From positions 1 through 12,741 of the forward strand of contig JAVBNC010000058.1 of assembly GCA_031551765.1 (NCBI GenBank): a DNA stretch of 12,741 bases. Direction: 5' to 3'. A program made the translations under genes and the position numbers. The notes beneath the pieces were generated by a model that did no database searches, was not told the origin of the DNA, and was given only the letters and a program-made list of their open reading frames with translations. This DNA comes from JAVBNC01 sp031551765. GTDB taxonomy: Bacteria > Desulfobacterota > Desulfovibrionia > Desulfovibrionales > Desulfovibrionaceae. This document shows positions 4,776-11,167 of this stretch, one piece after another (within the stretch, counting starts at the first letter, position 1; each line of letters starts with the position of its first letter).

Positions 4776-6137
4776 TCACTGATCCAGACTGCCCACCAGA
4801 ATGGCGGCGATGACCAGGGGGGCGATAATTTTGCAGGTCCATTCCACGGGCGCGACCCACCAGGGGGCGGCGGCGCGGCCTCCGGTCCTGGCCTGCATGC
4901 GCTGGAACAGCTCACGGCGGAACACGGCGTGGGCGCCCCAGCCCATGAGCAGGCAGGTGGCCAGCACGTTGACGGGCAGCATGAGGTTGGAGGTCATGTA
5001 ATCCATCAGCTCAAAGGGGGTTTTGCCGAAAAATGTCCAGACCTTGCCGCCGCCAAAGGACCAGGCCGCGGGCACGCCCACGATAAAGGCGGTCACGGCC
5101 ACCAGCGCGGCAGCCGCTTTCCGGCCCATGCCGTGCTGGTCTATGCACCAGGCCACCATGGGCTCCACGATGGACACGGACGAGGTCAGCGCCGCGATGA
5201 GCAGCAGGGCGAAAAAGATTACCGCGAACACGCTGCCGCCGGGCATGGCCTTGAACACCGCGGGCAGGGTGATGAAGGACAGCCCCGGCCCGGCGCCGGG
5301 CTCCATGCCGAAAGCGAACACGGCGGGCAGCACCATGAACCCGGCCAGCAAAGTGGCCATGGTTTGCAGGGCCACCACCCACAGCGCGGACTTGGCCATG
5401 TCCTCGTCCTTGCGCATATAGGAGCCGTAGGTGAGCATGCCCGCGAAGCCCAGGGACAGGGAGAAGCAGGCGAAACCCAGAGCGTCGATAAAGGCGCGGG
5501 CCGTGATGTCCCCCAGCTTGGGCACCAGGAAGAAGCGTATGCCTTCCCCCGCGCCGGGCAGGGTGACGGAACGGATGATCATGGCCAGCATGAGCAGGAA
5601 CAAGAGCGGCATGAGCACTTTGCTGATACGCTCGATGCCGTCTTTCACCCCGCCCACCAGAATGCCTATGGTCAGGAGCATAAACACGGCGAAGTAAATC
5701 AGACTGGCCACGGGGTCGCTGATAAAGCCCTTGAACTGCGCGGAAAATTCAGCCGCGTCCCTCGGGGTCAGCAGGTTGCCGGTGATAGCCTTGGCCAGGT
5801 AGGCCACGGTCCAGCCGCCCACCACGCAGTAAAAGCACAGAATCAGAAAAGCCGCGATAAGGCTGAGGTAGCCGAAAACGCTCCACTTTTTCCCGCCCAG
5901 GGTGCGGAATGCGCCCACGGCGTCCAGGTGCGTGGCCCGGCCCACGGCCAGTTCCGCCAGCATCATGGCCAGGCCTATGCCCAGCACCGCCGCGAGATAG
6001 AGCAGCAGAAAGGCCCCGCCGCCGTTGGCTCCGGCCATGTAGGGGAACTTCCAGATAGCCCCCAGCCCGATGGCCGACCCGGCCGCAGCCAGGATAAAGC
6101 CGATGCGCGAACCCCACTCGCCGCGTTGCGTCGTCAT
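4776..6137 (-). CDS. Sodium:neurotransmitter symporter (NSS/SNF) family transporter
   Basis: The 453-residue protein has the NSS fold with eleven or twelve membrane segments. Segment 1 opens with GEWGSRIGFILAAAGSAIGL, then GAIWKFPYMAGANGGGAFLL; segment 6 has FSLSLGFAGMLTYGSYMRKD, matching LeuT's unwound FTLSLG helix. The family imports amino acids with sodium. Compared with LeuT, the sodium-1 ligand N27 is alanine (A27), gate R30 is lysine (K30), T254 is serine (S226), and N286 aligns with glutamine (Q258). The last two depend on my hand alignment. The substrate is therefore uncertain; an amino acid is likely. ATG 6137 follows GGAGG (6148-6144) with six bases of spacing. It is monocistronic, ending in a long hairpin. 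Confidence 0.9.
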   Translation of the reverse strand: MTTQRGEWGSRIGFILAAAGSAIGLGAIWKFPYMAGANGGGAFLLLYLAAVLGIGLAMMLAELAVGRATHLDAVGAFRTLGGKKWSVFGYLSLIAAFLILCFYCVVGGWTVAYLAKAITGNLLTPRDAAEFSAQFKGFISDPVASLIYFAVFMLLTIGILVGGVKDGIERISKVLMPLLFLLMLAMIIRSVTLPGAGEGIRFFLVPKLGDITARAFIDALGFACFSLSLGFAGMLTYGSYMRKDEDMAKSALWVVALQTMATLLAGFMVLPAVFAFGMEPGAGPGLSFITLPAVFKAMPGGSVFAVIFFALLLIAALTSSVSIVEPMVAWCIDQHGMGRKAAAALVAVTAFIVGVPAAWSFGGGKVWTFFGKTPFELMDYMTSNLMLPVNVLATCLLMGWGAHAVFRRELFQRMQARTGGRAAAPWWVAPVEWTCKIIAPLVIAAILVGSLDQ

Positions 6138-6308
6138 ATGTCGCCTCCGTCAGCCGGCCGTTTGGGCCGTGGCTGAATCGGGAGGGTATAGCGTGTTCGG
6201 GACGCGGCGGCAAGGCGGGAAAGGCGGGAGCGAAAGCCCGTCCCCACAGGGCGTAGGGACGGACTTCGGCTGACTTTACTCCACTAAAAGGAATTGACTG
6301 CGGCGTGG
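6138..6308. other. Intergenic gap upstream of the NSS gene
   Basis: Between the NSS start and the terminator of the aldo/keto reductase gene. It must contain the NSS promoter on the minus strand. I see no convincing -35/-10 pair, no RNA gene and no open frame with coding character. Confidence 0.4.
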
Positions 6309-6345
6309 AAAAAACGTGAGGCGGCTCCGGAAAACCGGAACCGCC
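6309..6345 (-). terminator. Terminator of the aldo/keto reductase gene
   Basis: Read on the minus strand, GGCGGTTCCGG (6345-6335) and CCGGAGCCGCC (6330-6320) form an 11-bp stem with one G-T wobble and a TTTT loop. After five bases a run of six T follows (6314-6309). It lies about 30 bases after the stop codon, the expected place for an intrinsic terminator. Confidence 0.75.
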
Positions 6346-6373
6346 CCGAAGAACGCGGAGAAAGGCGCTTTCG

Positions 6374-7342
6374 CTACCTATTATACTTGAAGCGCGTGCC
6401 GGACAGGTTTTGCCAGATGACGTCGCACTCGGCCATGATTTCCGGAGGCAGCTTGCCGTTGTCCAGGCTTTTCAGGTTGGCTTCCAGCTGTTCTTGGCTG
6501 GAAAAGCCGGTGAGAATGCTGTCCACGTGGCCGGTACTGTAGATCCAGCGCATGGCCAGGTCGAGCATGGAGGTTCCGGCCTTGTCGGCCACGGCTTTCA
6601 CCGCGTCCCAGGCGGCCAGGTTGTCGTCGTTCCAGTAGCGCTGGGCATAGCCGGAATCCAGGGTGAAGCGGGTGTTTTCCAGCTTTTTCTTGTCCGCGTA
6701 TTTGTCGGTAAGGAACCCGGCCGCGATGGGATTGTAAACCACCACGCCCATTCCCAGGGTTTTGGCGCAGGGAATGAATTCCTGCTCCAGGCCACGGGTG
6801 ATCAGGTTGTAGACCATCTGGGCGGCCACCGGCTTGTTCTTGCCGCGCGCGTCCGCTTCGTAGCGCATGCGGCAGGCCTGCCAGGCCGCGAAATTGGAGC
6901 AGCCTATGTAGCGCACCTTGCCGGAACGCACCAGGGCGTCCATGGCGTCCACGGTTTCCTCCACCGGGCTCACGTAGTCCGGGGTATGCAGATAGTAGAT
7001 GTCAATGTAGTCCGTCTGCAGGCTTTTCAGGGACTGCTCCACCTGCTGGAAAATGTGCAGGCGGGAGCTGCCTGTCTGGTTGGGCGCGTCGGAGACTTTG
7101 TTGCCCACTTTGGTGGCCAGAATGATTTTGTCCCGCTTGCCCTTCAGGGCTTTGCCGACGATGATCTCGCTCTTGCCGCCGGTATAGCGGTTGGCGGTGT
7201 CGAAAAAGTTGACGCCCGCGTCAAGGGCGCGGTCCACGGCCCGGCAGCCCTGCTGTTCGTCCATCTGCCCGCCAAAGGTCATGGTGCCTAGACACAGTCT
7301 GGAAACGGTAATGCCGGTGCCGGTGAGGGTGGTGTATTCCAT
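6374..7342 (-). CDS. Aldo/keto reductase
   Basis: The 322-residue protein is a full-length TIM-barrel aldo/keto reductase, reducing aldehydes or ketones with NADPH in the cytoplasm. The four catalytic residues are visible: D48 and Y53 in FFDTANRYTGGKSE, K78 in ILATKVGNK, and H119 in YYLHTPD. VRYIGCSNFAAWQ (about 147-160) is the usual signature, and MGVVVYNPIAAGFLTDKY is the cofactor-side loop region. Overall it resembles the YajO/Tas-like, aryl-alcohol-dehydrogenase-type branch. The true substrate cannot be read from sequence. An open frame extends 84 codons further upstream, but ATG 7342 has AAGGAG (7354-7349) at ideal spacing and starts at the family's usual MEYTTLTGTG.ITVS strand, so it is chosen. 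It is transcribed alone, divergent from the small gene at 7828. Confidence 0.93.
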   Translation of the reverse strand: MEYTTLTGTGITVSRLCLGTMTFGGQMDEQQGCRAVDRALDAGVNFFDTANRYTGGKSEIIVGKALKGKRDKIILATKVGNKVSDAPNQTGSSRLHIFQQVEQSLKSLQTDYIDIYYLHTPDYVSPVEETVDAMDALVRSGKVRYIGCSNFAAWQACRMRYEADARGKNKPVAAQMVYNLITRGLEQEFIPCAKTLGMGVVVYNPIAAGFLTDKYADKKKLENTRFTLDSGYAQRYWNDDNLAAWDAVKAVADKAGTSMLDLAMRWIYSTGHVDSILTGFSSQEQLEANLKSLDNGKLPPEIMAECDVIWQNLSGTRFKYNR

Positions 7343-7827
7343 GCGCGTCTCCTTGCATGCGAGGGGTGGTGGGCGCGGCCCTGAAGCGCGGGACGCGGAT
7401 CGTATCCCGCTTTTCCGGCATATACCGCAAGGCGCGGCCTGGCAACTGGACAGTGCCGCCACGAGGGTCTTTTTGTCCTCTGCCGGCGTCGAACGAGGCT
7501 TTTTATTGATTCGGGCCGCCTGGGCCCTTACCCCTTCGGGGCGGCAGAGCCGTCCAATTCCGTCGTCCTGCGGAATTGTCCGGGCGAGTATCATAAAAGT
7601 ACAGTCCCTTCATAAAAAGCCGTTTTTCCTTGGCAGAGAACGAAAATCCTCCTTGTGACGGCACTGTCTAAATTTCCGATGGGGCTGTTAGAAAACGGTT
7701 ATTTATATAACACGGCTAAAAGACTAGAGAAAAATAAACGCTTCTAAAATTATTTATAAACTGATATCGATTTAACGAAGTATTCCCGCATCAAGCGCGG
7801 AAACAAGTTTCAAACCGGGAGGAAAAC
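7343..7827. other. Divergent intergenic region with AT-rich segment
   Basis: This 485-base gap separates the aldo/keto reductase (leftward) from the small gene at 7828 (rightward) and must hold both promoters. 7343-7660 has chromosomal base composition. 7665-7795 is sharply AT-rich, with the word TTATTTATA at 7699-7707 and again at 7750-7758, and an inverted GTTAT/ATAAC at 7698-7711. No -35/-10 pair is clear enough to name. I see no RNA gene. GGGAGG just before GTG 7828 is the ribosome site of the next gene. Confidence 0.5.
7555..7578. repeat. Inverted repeat CAATTCCG-N8-CGGAATTG
   Basis: Two perfect 8-base arms (7555-7562, 7571-7578) are separated by eight bases, giving helical-turn spacing typical of a dimeric regulator site. 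It lies 213 bases upstream of the aldo/keto reductase start. No T-run adjoins, so a terminator is less likely. Its function is unknown. Confidence 0.35.
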
Positions 7828-8091
7828 GTGGAACGCAGACATGAGGACGAGCTGAAACTGGCCATTGAGGCGCTGCAGGACAGGGGCTGGGTGCGGATAG
7901 AGTGGCGCAAGCTGTACCGCTGGTTCAACGCCAAGCGCCTGTCCAGGGGGGCGTATACGGATCTTTACGGCCGCATAGCGGAAGCCTTGGACAACAAGGA
8001 GCCGGACATACGCTTCTTGAGCAACGACGACCATCTCTTTTTGATCCGGGGCGATTTGTACCGCGACTATAAGGAACATTTTCTGGGGTAG
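7828..8091 (+). CDS. Small protein of unknown function (87 aa)
   Basis: I do not recognise this protein. It starts with GTG at 7828, preceded by GGGAGG and five bases of spacing, and has coding-like third positions. It is hydrophilic, rich in arginine, aspartate and tryptophan, with no membrane segment or signal peptide. The first ~20 residues (ERRHEDELKLAIEALQDRGW) look helical. VRIEWRKLYRWFNAKRLSRG is a basic, aromatic helix that could bind nucleic acid, and a helix/strand end (DHLFLIRGDLYRDYKEHF) follows. The size and the helix-helix-strand pattern would suit a small winged-helix or cytoplasmic partner protein, but that is a guess. It is preceded by an AT-rich region and followed by another small gene 147 bases on. 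Confidence 0.65.
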   Translation: MERRHEDELKLAIEALQDRGWVRIEWRKLYRWFNAKRLSRGAYTDLYGRIAEALDNKEPDIRFLSNDDHLFLIRGDLYRDYKEHFLG

Positions 8092-8135
8092 TGCGGCGCG
8101 CGAATCCCACACTGTGCAGCCTGACAAAATGCCCC

Positions 8136-8159
8136 GGCCTTGCGAAACGCGGCAAGGCC
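8136..8159. terminator. Hairpin after the 87-aa gene
   Basis: GGCCTTGC (8136-8143) pairs with GCAAGGCC (8152-8159) around an eight-base loop. It is 45 bases past the stop at 8091. No T-run follows, so it may be a weak or factor-dependent terminator, or just an RNA fold between the two small genes. Confidence 0.35.
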
Positions 8160-8238
8160 CTGGATATTGGCGCAAACGGGCTTTGCTTCCGGTATGCGGC
8201 AATCTCAAGCGCAAACTGTCCTAGGGGAGAGGGAAGGT

Positions 8239-8538
8239 ATGAGTACGCAAGAGGCGAGGGTGCGAGCGCCCGGAGACAGGGGGCCGGAGATTCCTGCCGG
8301 GTTCGACCGGACCACGGCGGAACTGGCGGTTCTGCACACCCGGCTTGGCGCCGCGTGGCACCAGGTGAACGTCTATTGCCGTGCGGGCTGTCCCGTGCAA
8401 CAGGCCCGCTGCCTTGTGCCCGCGGAGGAACTGCTCCGTTCGGCCCTTAAAAGCATTACGGACGCGCAGGAGCAAGTAAAAATAGCGGGCGCCCTGCTGG
8501 GCGGACTGGGCGCATGCTCCCCCAGGCGCTCCAAATAG
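8239..8538 (+). CDS. Small cysteine-containing protein of unknown function (99 aa)
   Basis: I do not recognise this protein. The start at ATG 8239 follows an A/G-rich stretch (GGGGAGAGGGAAGG) that can serve as ribosome site, although spacing is tight. An in-frame ATG at 8140 would add 33 residues but has no ribosome site. The first ~25 residues are proline- and glycine-rich and probably disordered. Residues ~27-90 look helical, with a YCRAGCPVQQARC cluster of three cysteines in the middle (about 51-63) and a further cysteine near the end. No signal peptide is visible. The cluster could bind metal or form disulfides; neither is shown. Third codon positions are G/C-rich like neighbouring genes, supporting a real gene. 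It runs convergent to panB, 35 bases apart. Confidence 0.55.
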   Translation: MSTQEARVRAPGDRGPEIPAGFDRTTAELAVLHTRLGAAWHQVNVYCRAGCPVQQARCLVPAEELLRSALKSITDAQEQVKIAGALLGGLGACSPRRSK

Positions 8539-8573
8539 CGGTCATACGCGGGGCGAAGCGGGGGAGCCGCGCA

Positions 8574-9536
8574 CTATTCGCCGTCGCCGAATCTGGGTTC
8601 CCCGGGCGGGTCGGAAAAGCCCGGAGTTCCGGCGCTGCGGGCCTTCAGAGCTTTGTCGATGGCCTTGTCCAGGGCCCGCGCTTCTTCATCCTTCATGCCA
8701 AAGGAATGCTCCGGGCCGGGGAACGCGCCGCTGCGCACGTCCGCCGTGTAGGCGGCCACGGCTTCCGTAATGGGAGCGGCCAGGGTGGCGTACCGGCGGA
8801 CGAACTTGGGCACGAAACGGTCATACAGCCCCAAAAGATCGTGATACACCAGCACCTGGCCGTCGCAGCCCGCGCCCGCGCCTATGCCGATGGTGGGAAT
8901 GGCCAGACGTTCCGTCACCCGCTGGGCCAGGGGGGCGGGAATGGCTTCCAGCACAATGGAAAAGCAGCCCGCTTCCTGCAGGGCCAGGGCTTCTTCCACC
9001 AGCTTCGCGCCGTCCGCCGCCGTTTTGGCCTGGACCTTGAACCCGCCCAAAGCCGCGGCCCGCTGTGGGGTAAGGCCCAAGTGCCCCATGACCGGAATGC
9101 CCGCGCCCACCAGGGCGTCCACCTGGGGCAGCACCCGGAAGCCGCCTTCCAGCTTCACGGCCCGCGTCCCGCTTTCCCGGCACAGGCGGGTGGCGTTTTC
9201 CAGAGCGTGGTCCATGCCGCGCTCGTAGGTCATAAAGGGCATGTCCGTCACCACCAGGGCGCGCCGCGTGCCGCGCACCACGGCCTTGGTGTGGCTGATC
9301 ATGTCTTCCAGGGTCACGCCGAGCGTGTCCGGCAGGCCCAAAACGACCATACCCAAGGAATCGCCCACCAGAATGATATCCACCCCGGCCTTGTCCACGG
9401 CCACGGCGGCGGAATAATCGTACGCGGTCAGCACCGCGATGTTGCGCTTGCCCTTGGCCGCGCGGATATCGGCGACGGTGACCGGCTTGTCCGCTTTATC
9501 GGTCCCGGCGGGGGAAGGGGTGGTGTGCACGCTCAT
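8574..9536 (-). CDS. panB: 3-methyl-2-oxobutanoate hydroxymethyltransferase (ketopantoate hydroxymethyltransferase)
   Basis: The 320-residue TIM-barrel enzyme transfers a hydroxymethyl group from methylene-tetrahydrofolate to 2-oxoisovalerate, the first step of pantothenate and so of coenzyme A synthesis. The family's residues are present: magnesium ligands D59 (LVGDSLGMV) and D98 (VVTDMPF), K128 and E130 in AVKLEGG, and E197 in VLEAIPAPLA, followed by IPTIGIGAGAGCDGQVLV. About 20 N-terminal residues and ~40 C-terminal residues (KDEEARALDKAIDKALKARS and beyond) extend past the compact ~265-residue core. ATG 9536 is preceded by GGGAG and begins the conserved region closely; an upstream ATG at 9587 lacks a site. 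panC and panD are not next to it. A promoter is visible just upstream. Confidence 0.96.
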   Translation of the reverse strand: MSVHTTPSPAGTDKADKPVTVADIRAAKGKRNIAVLTAYDYSAAVAVDKAGVDIILVGDSLGMVVLGLPDTLGVTLEDMISHTKAVVRGTRRALVVTDMPFMTYERGMDHALENATRLCRESGTRAVKLEGGFRVLPQVDALVGAGIPVMGHLGLTPQRAAALGGFKVQAKTAADGAKLVEEALALQEAGCFSIVLEAIPAPLAQRVTERLAIPTIGIGAGAGCDGQVLVYHDLLGLYDRFVPKFVRRYATLAAPITEAVAAYTADVRSGAFPGPEHSFGMKDEEARALDKAIDKALKARSAGTPGFSDPPGEPRFGDGE

Positions 9537-9564
9537 GACTGGCTCCCGGATAAGTGATGCGGGT

Positions 9565-9593
9565 ATCCTAGCCTCGCTTTCCGGCACTGTCCA
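9565..9593 (-). promoter_or_regulatory. Sigma70-type promoter of panB
   Basis: TGGACA (9593-9588, five of six matches to TTGACA) and TAGGAT (9570-9565, four of six to TATAAT) are 17 bases apart on the minus strand. The start codon lies about 30 bases beyond, leaving a short leader with the GGGAG ribosome site. Confidence 0.55.
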
Positions 9594-9610
9594 GCGCGTG
9601 AGAGGCGTGC

Positions 9611-9650
9611 GACCGGCGCGGACCGGGCCTTGGCCGGGTTCGCGCCGGTC
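9611..9650. terminator. 40-base near-perfect palindrome between apgM and panB
   Basis: The arms 9611-9630 and 9631-9650 pair along almost their whole length: ten perfect outer pairs (GACCGGCGCG/CGCGCCGGTC), then an inner stem with one mismatch and one wobble. It lies between the apgM stop (9718) and the panB promoter. It is probably the 3'-end structure of the apgM message, but no T-run follows. A regulator site is the alternative. Confidence 0.45.
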
Positions 9651-9717
9651 GTTTACCAGGCGCCGGGCTTCTTTTTTACCGGCTGTTACCGGGAGTAAAA
9701 GAGGGATCCGGCAGGTC

Positions 9718-10953
9718 TCAGCTTCCCCGTTTTTTGGAGACCCCCATGTAGTCGAAAATGCCCATGATAAAATCCCGGCCGCGTATCCGGGACAGGCAGC
9801 CCCGCCCGCAGGCTATTTCGTCAAAGCGCTCCACCTCGTCCCGCCGTATGCCGGGACCGAGAATAGCCACGGGCACAGGCTCGCCGCTGTGCTCGCCCAC
9901 CTCGCAGGGCGTGGAGTGGTCCGAGGCCAAAGCCAGGCAGGTTTTTGGCGGCAACTGCGCGAGCAACAGCCCCACCATGGCGTCGAACATCTCGATAGCC
10001 TTGACCTTTTCCCAAGGCTGGTTGTCATGCCCGGCCAGATCCGTGGCCTTGAAGTGCACGAAGACCAGATCGTGGCGGCTCAGGGCTTCCAGGGCCGCGG
10101 CGGCTTTGCGCGCGTAGTCCGTGGCCGGGTTGGCGCTAAAGGCGGGGTCGGTCACGGTTTCGTACCCCAGCAGCCGGGCCATGCCCAGCACAGTGGCTTC
10201 CCCGGCCACGCAGCAGCCGGAAAAGCCAAGCAGTTCCGGCTGCTGCGCCATGCCGCGGAAGCGGCCCGCCCCCCTGGTCAGCAGCGCGTTGGCCGGGAGT
10301 TCCCCCTGCGCCGCGCGCTGCGCGTTGACCGGATGCTCCGCCAGCAGCGCCGCGCTTTTGCGCAAAAAAAGGTTGAGCTTTTCCGCCGTCCTGGCCGCTT
10401 CCGGCGAGCCGTCCGTTGCCTGCGCCGCCAAAACGGGCTTGCCCGTGACCTTGGGGTCGGTGTCCGTCACCGCGCCGCCCAGGCCGGGGCCGCGCAGGAT
10501 GAGCACGCCCCGATGCTCCGTGGCCGGGGCGAAACGCGAGCGCACTCCGTCGCCCAGGCCCAGGCCGTCCAGAGCTTGGGCCAGATCCTTTGTGCCTCCG
10601 TTAATGCGGCCCGCCCGCCTGTCCTTCACCACGCCATTTTTGTCCACGGTGGCGAAGTTGCAGCGGAAGAGCACGTCCCCGTCGGCCACATCCATATTGA
10701 TTCCACGCGCCTCCACCGGGCCACGGCCGGGGTAGTCAGCTCCGTTTCCGCCAAAGAGCAGCAGATGCCCCATGTCCGTGCCCACGGGCACGCCGGGGGC
10801 CAACAGGTCCATAATGCCGCAGCCGCCTTCCCGCGCCACCCGGTCCAGGTTGGGCGTGCGGGCTTTCTGCAGCGGCGTCAGGCCGCCCAGTTCCTCCACG
10901 GGCCGGTCGCCCAGCCCGTCCGCGATAGCCACAAGAGCTTTTCGTCTATACAT
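9718..10953 (-). CDS. apgM: 2,3-bisphosphoglycerate-independent phosphoglycerate mutase, archaeal type
   Basis: The 411-residue enzyme interconverts 3- and 2-phosphoglycerate in glycolysis/gluconeogenesis. It belongs to the alkaline phosphatase superfamily and is the short ApgM form. Metal-binding motifs are visible: ADG (D12), HFKATDLAGHDN (D305, H309), ASDHSTPCEVGEHSG (D345, H346, H355), plus EHRGVLILRG and GEPVPVAILG. The nucleophile motif, usually PGSD..hL, reads PVGTDMGHLLLFG, with T59 in place of serine. Two ATGs lie close together; the second (10953) is chosen because AAGGA (10964-10960) is six bases before it, whereas the first (10959) directly abuts the site. It stands alone, with a dispersed repeat just upstream. 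Confidence 0.93.
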   Translation of the reverse strand: MYRRKALVAIADGLGDRPVEELGGLTPLQKARTPNLDRVAREGGCGIMDLLAPGVPVGTDMGHLLLFGGNGADYPGRGPVEARGINMDVADGDVLFRCNFATVDKNGVVKDRRAGRINGGTKDLAQALDGLGLGDGVRSRFAPATEHRGVLILRGPGLGGAVTDTDPKVTGKPVLAAQATDGSPEAARTAEKLNLFLRKSAALLAEHPVNAQRAAQGELPANALLTRGAGRFRGMAQQPELLGFSGCCVAGEATVLGMARLLGYETVTDPAFSANPATDYARKAAAALEALSRHDLVFVHFKATDLAGHDNQPWEKVKAIEMFDAMVGLLLAQLPPKTCLALASDHSTPCEVGEHSGEPVPVAILGPGIRRDEVERFDEIACGRGCLSRIRGRDFIMGIFDYMGVSKKRGS

Positions 10954-11010
10954 GCGCATTCCTTTTTCAGTACTTCTTTCGTGTCATCCTGAAAGGGTTC
11001 CAAGGGGCGC

Positions 11011-11139
11011 GTCTTTCTTTCGCTTCGGGGCCGGAAGGATGCGTGACCGGCAAAGCCGGATCACGCCCGGCCCCTGCGCTCAATGGCCCTGGCGGGCCTG
11101 GCCTGCGCTACGCTCCGGCCCCCCCCGGGGGTATAAGGA
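11011..11139. repeat. Dispersed intergenic repeat, copy 2
   Basis: This is the partner of 4451-4584 in the same orientation, about 6.5 kb away. It shares the 44-base identical core (11038-11081), the hairpin GCGTGACCGG/CCGGATCACGC (11041-11066), and the CCCCC/GGGGG end followed by GTATAAGGA. It starts 28 bases after the DASS stop codon and ends about 58 bases before apgM ATG 10953. A compact 3'-end or leader element is possible. No coding frame is shared with the other copy. Confidence 0.85.
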
Positions 11140-11167
11140 AGTCTCCCTTCAAGGAACGGAGGTATTC

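Noticed and set aside
4659..6176. 505-codon open frame on the plus strand
   Set aside because: Rich in Gly, His, Gln and Arg, with no motifs; it is the antisense shadow of the NSS symporter gene in GC-rich DNA.
7343..7594. 84-codon N-terminal extension of the aldo/keto reductase
   Set aside because: No family similarity; the internal ATG has an ideal ribosome site and begins the first barrel strand.
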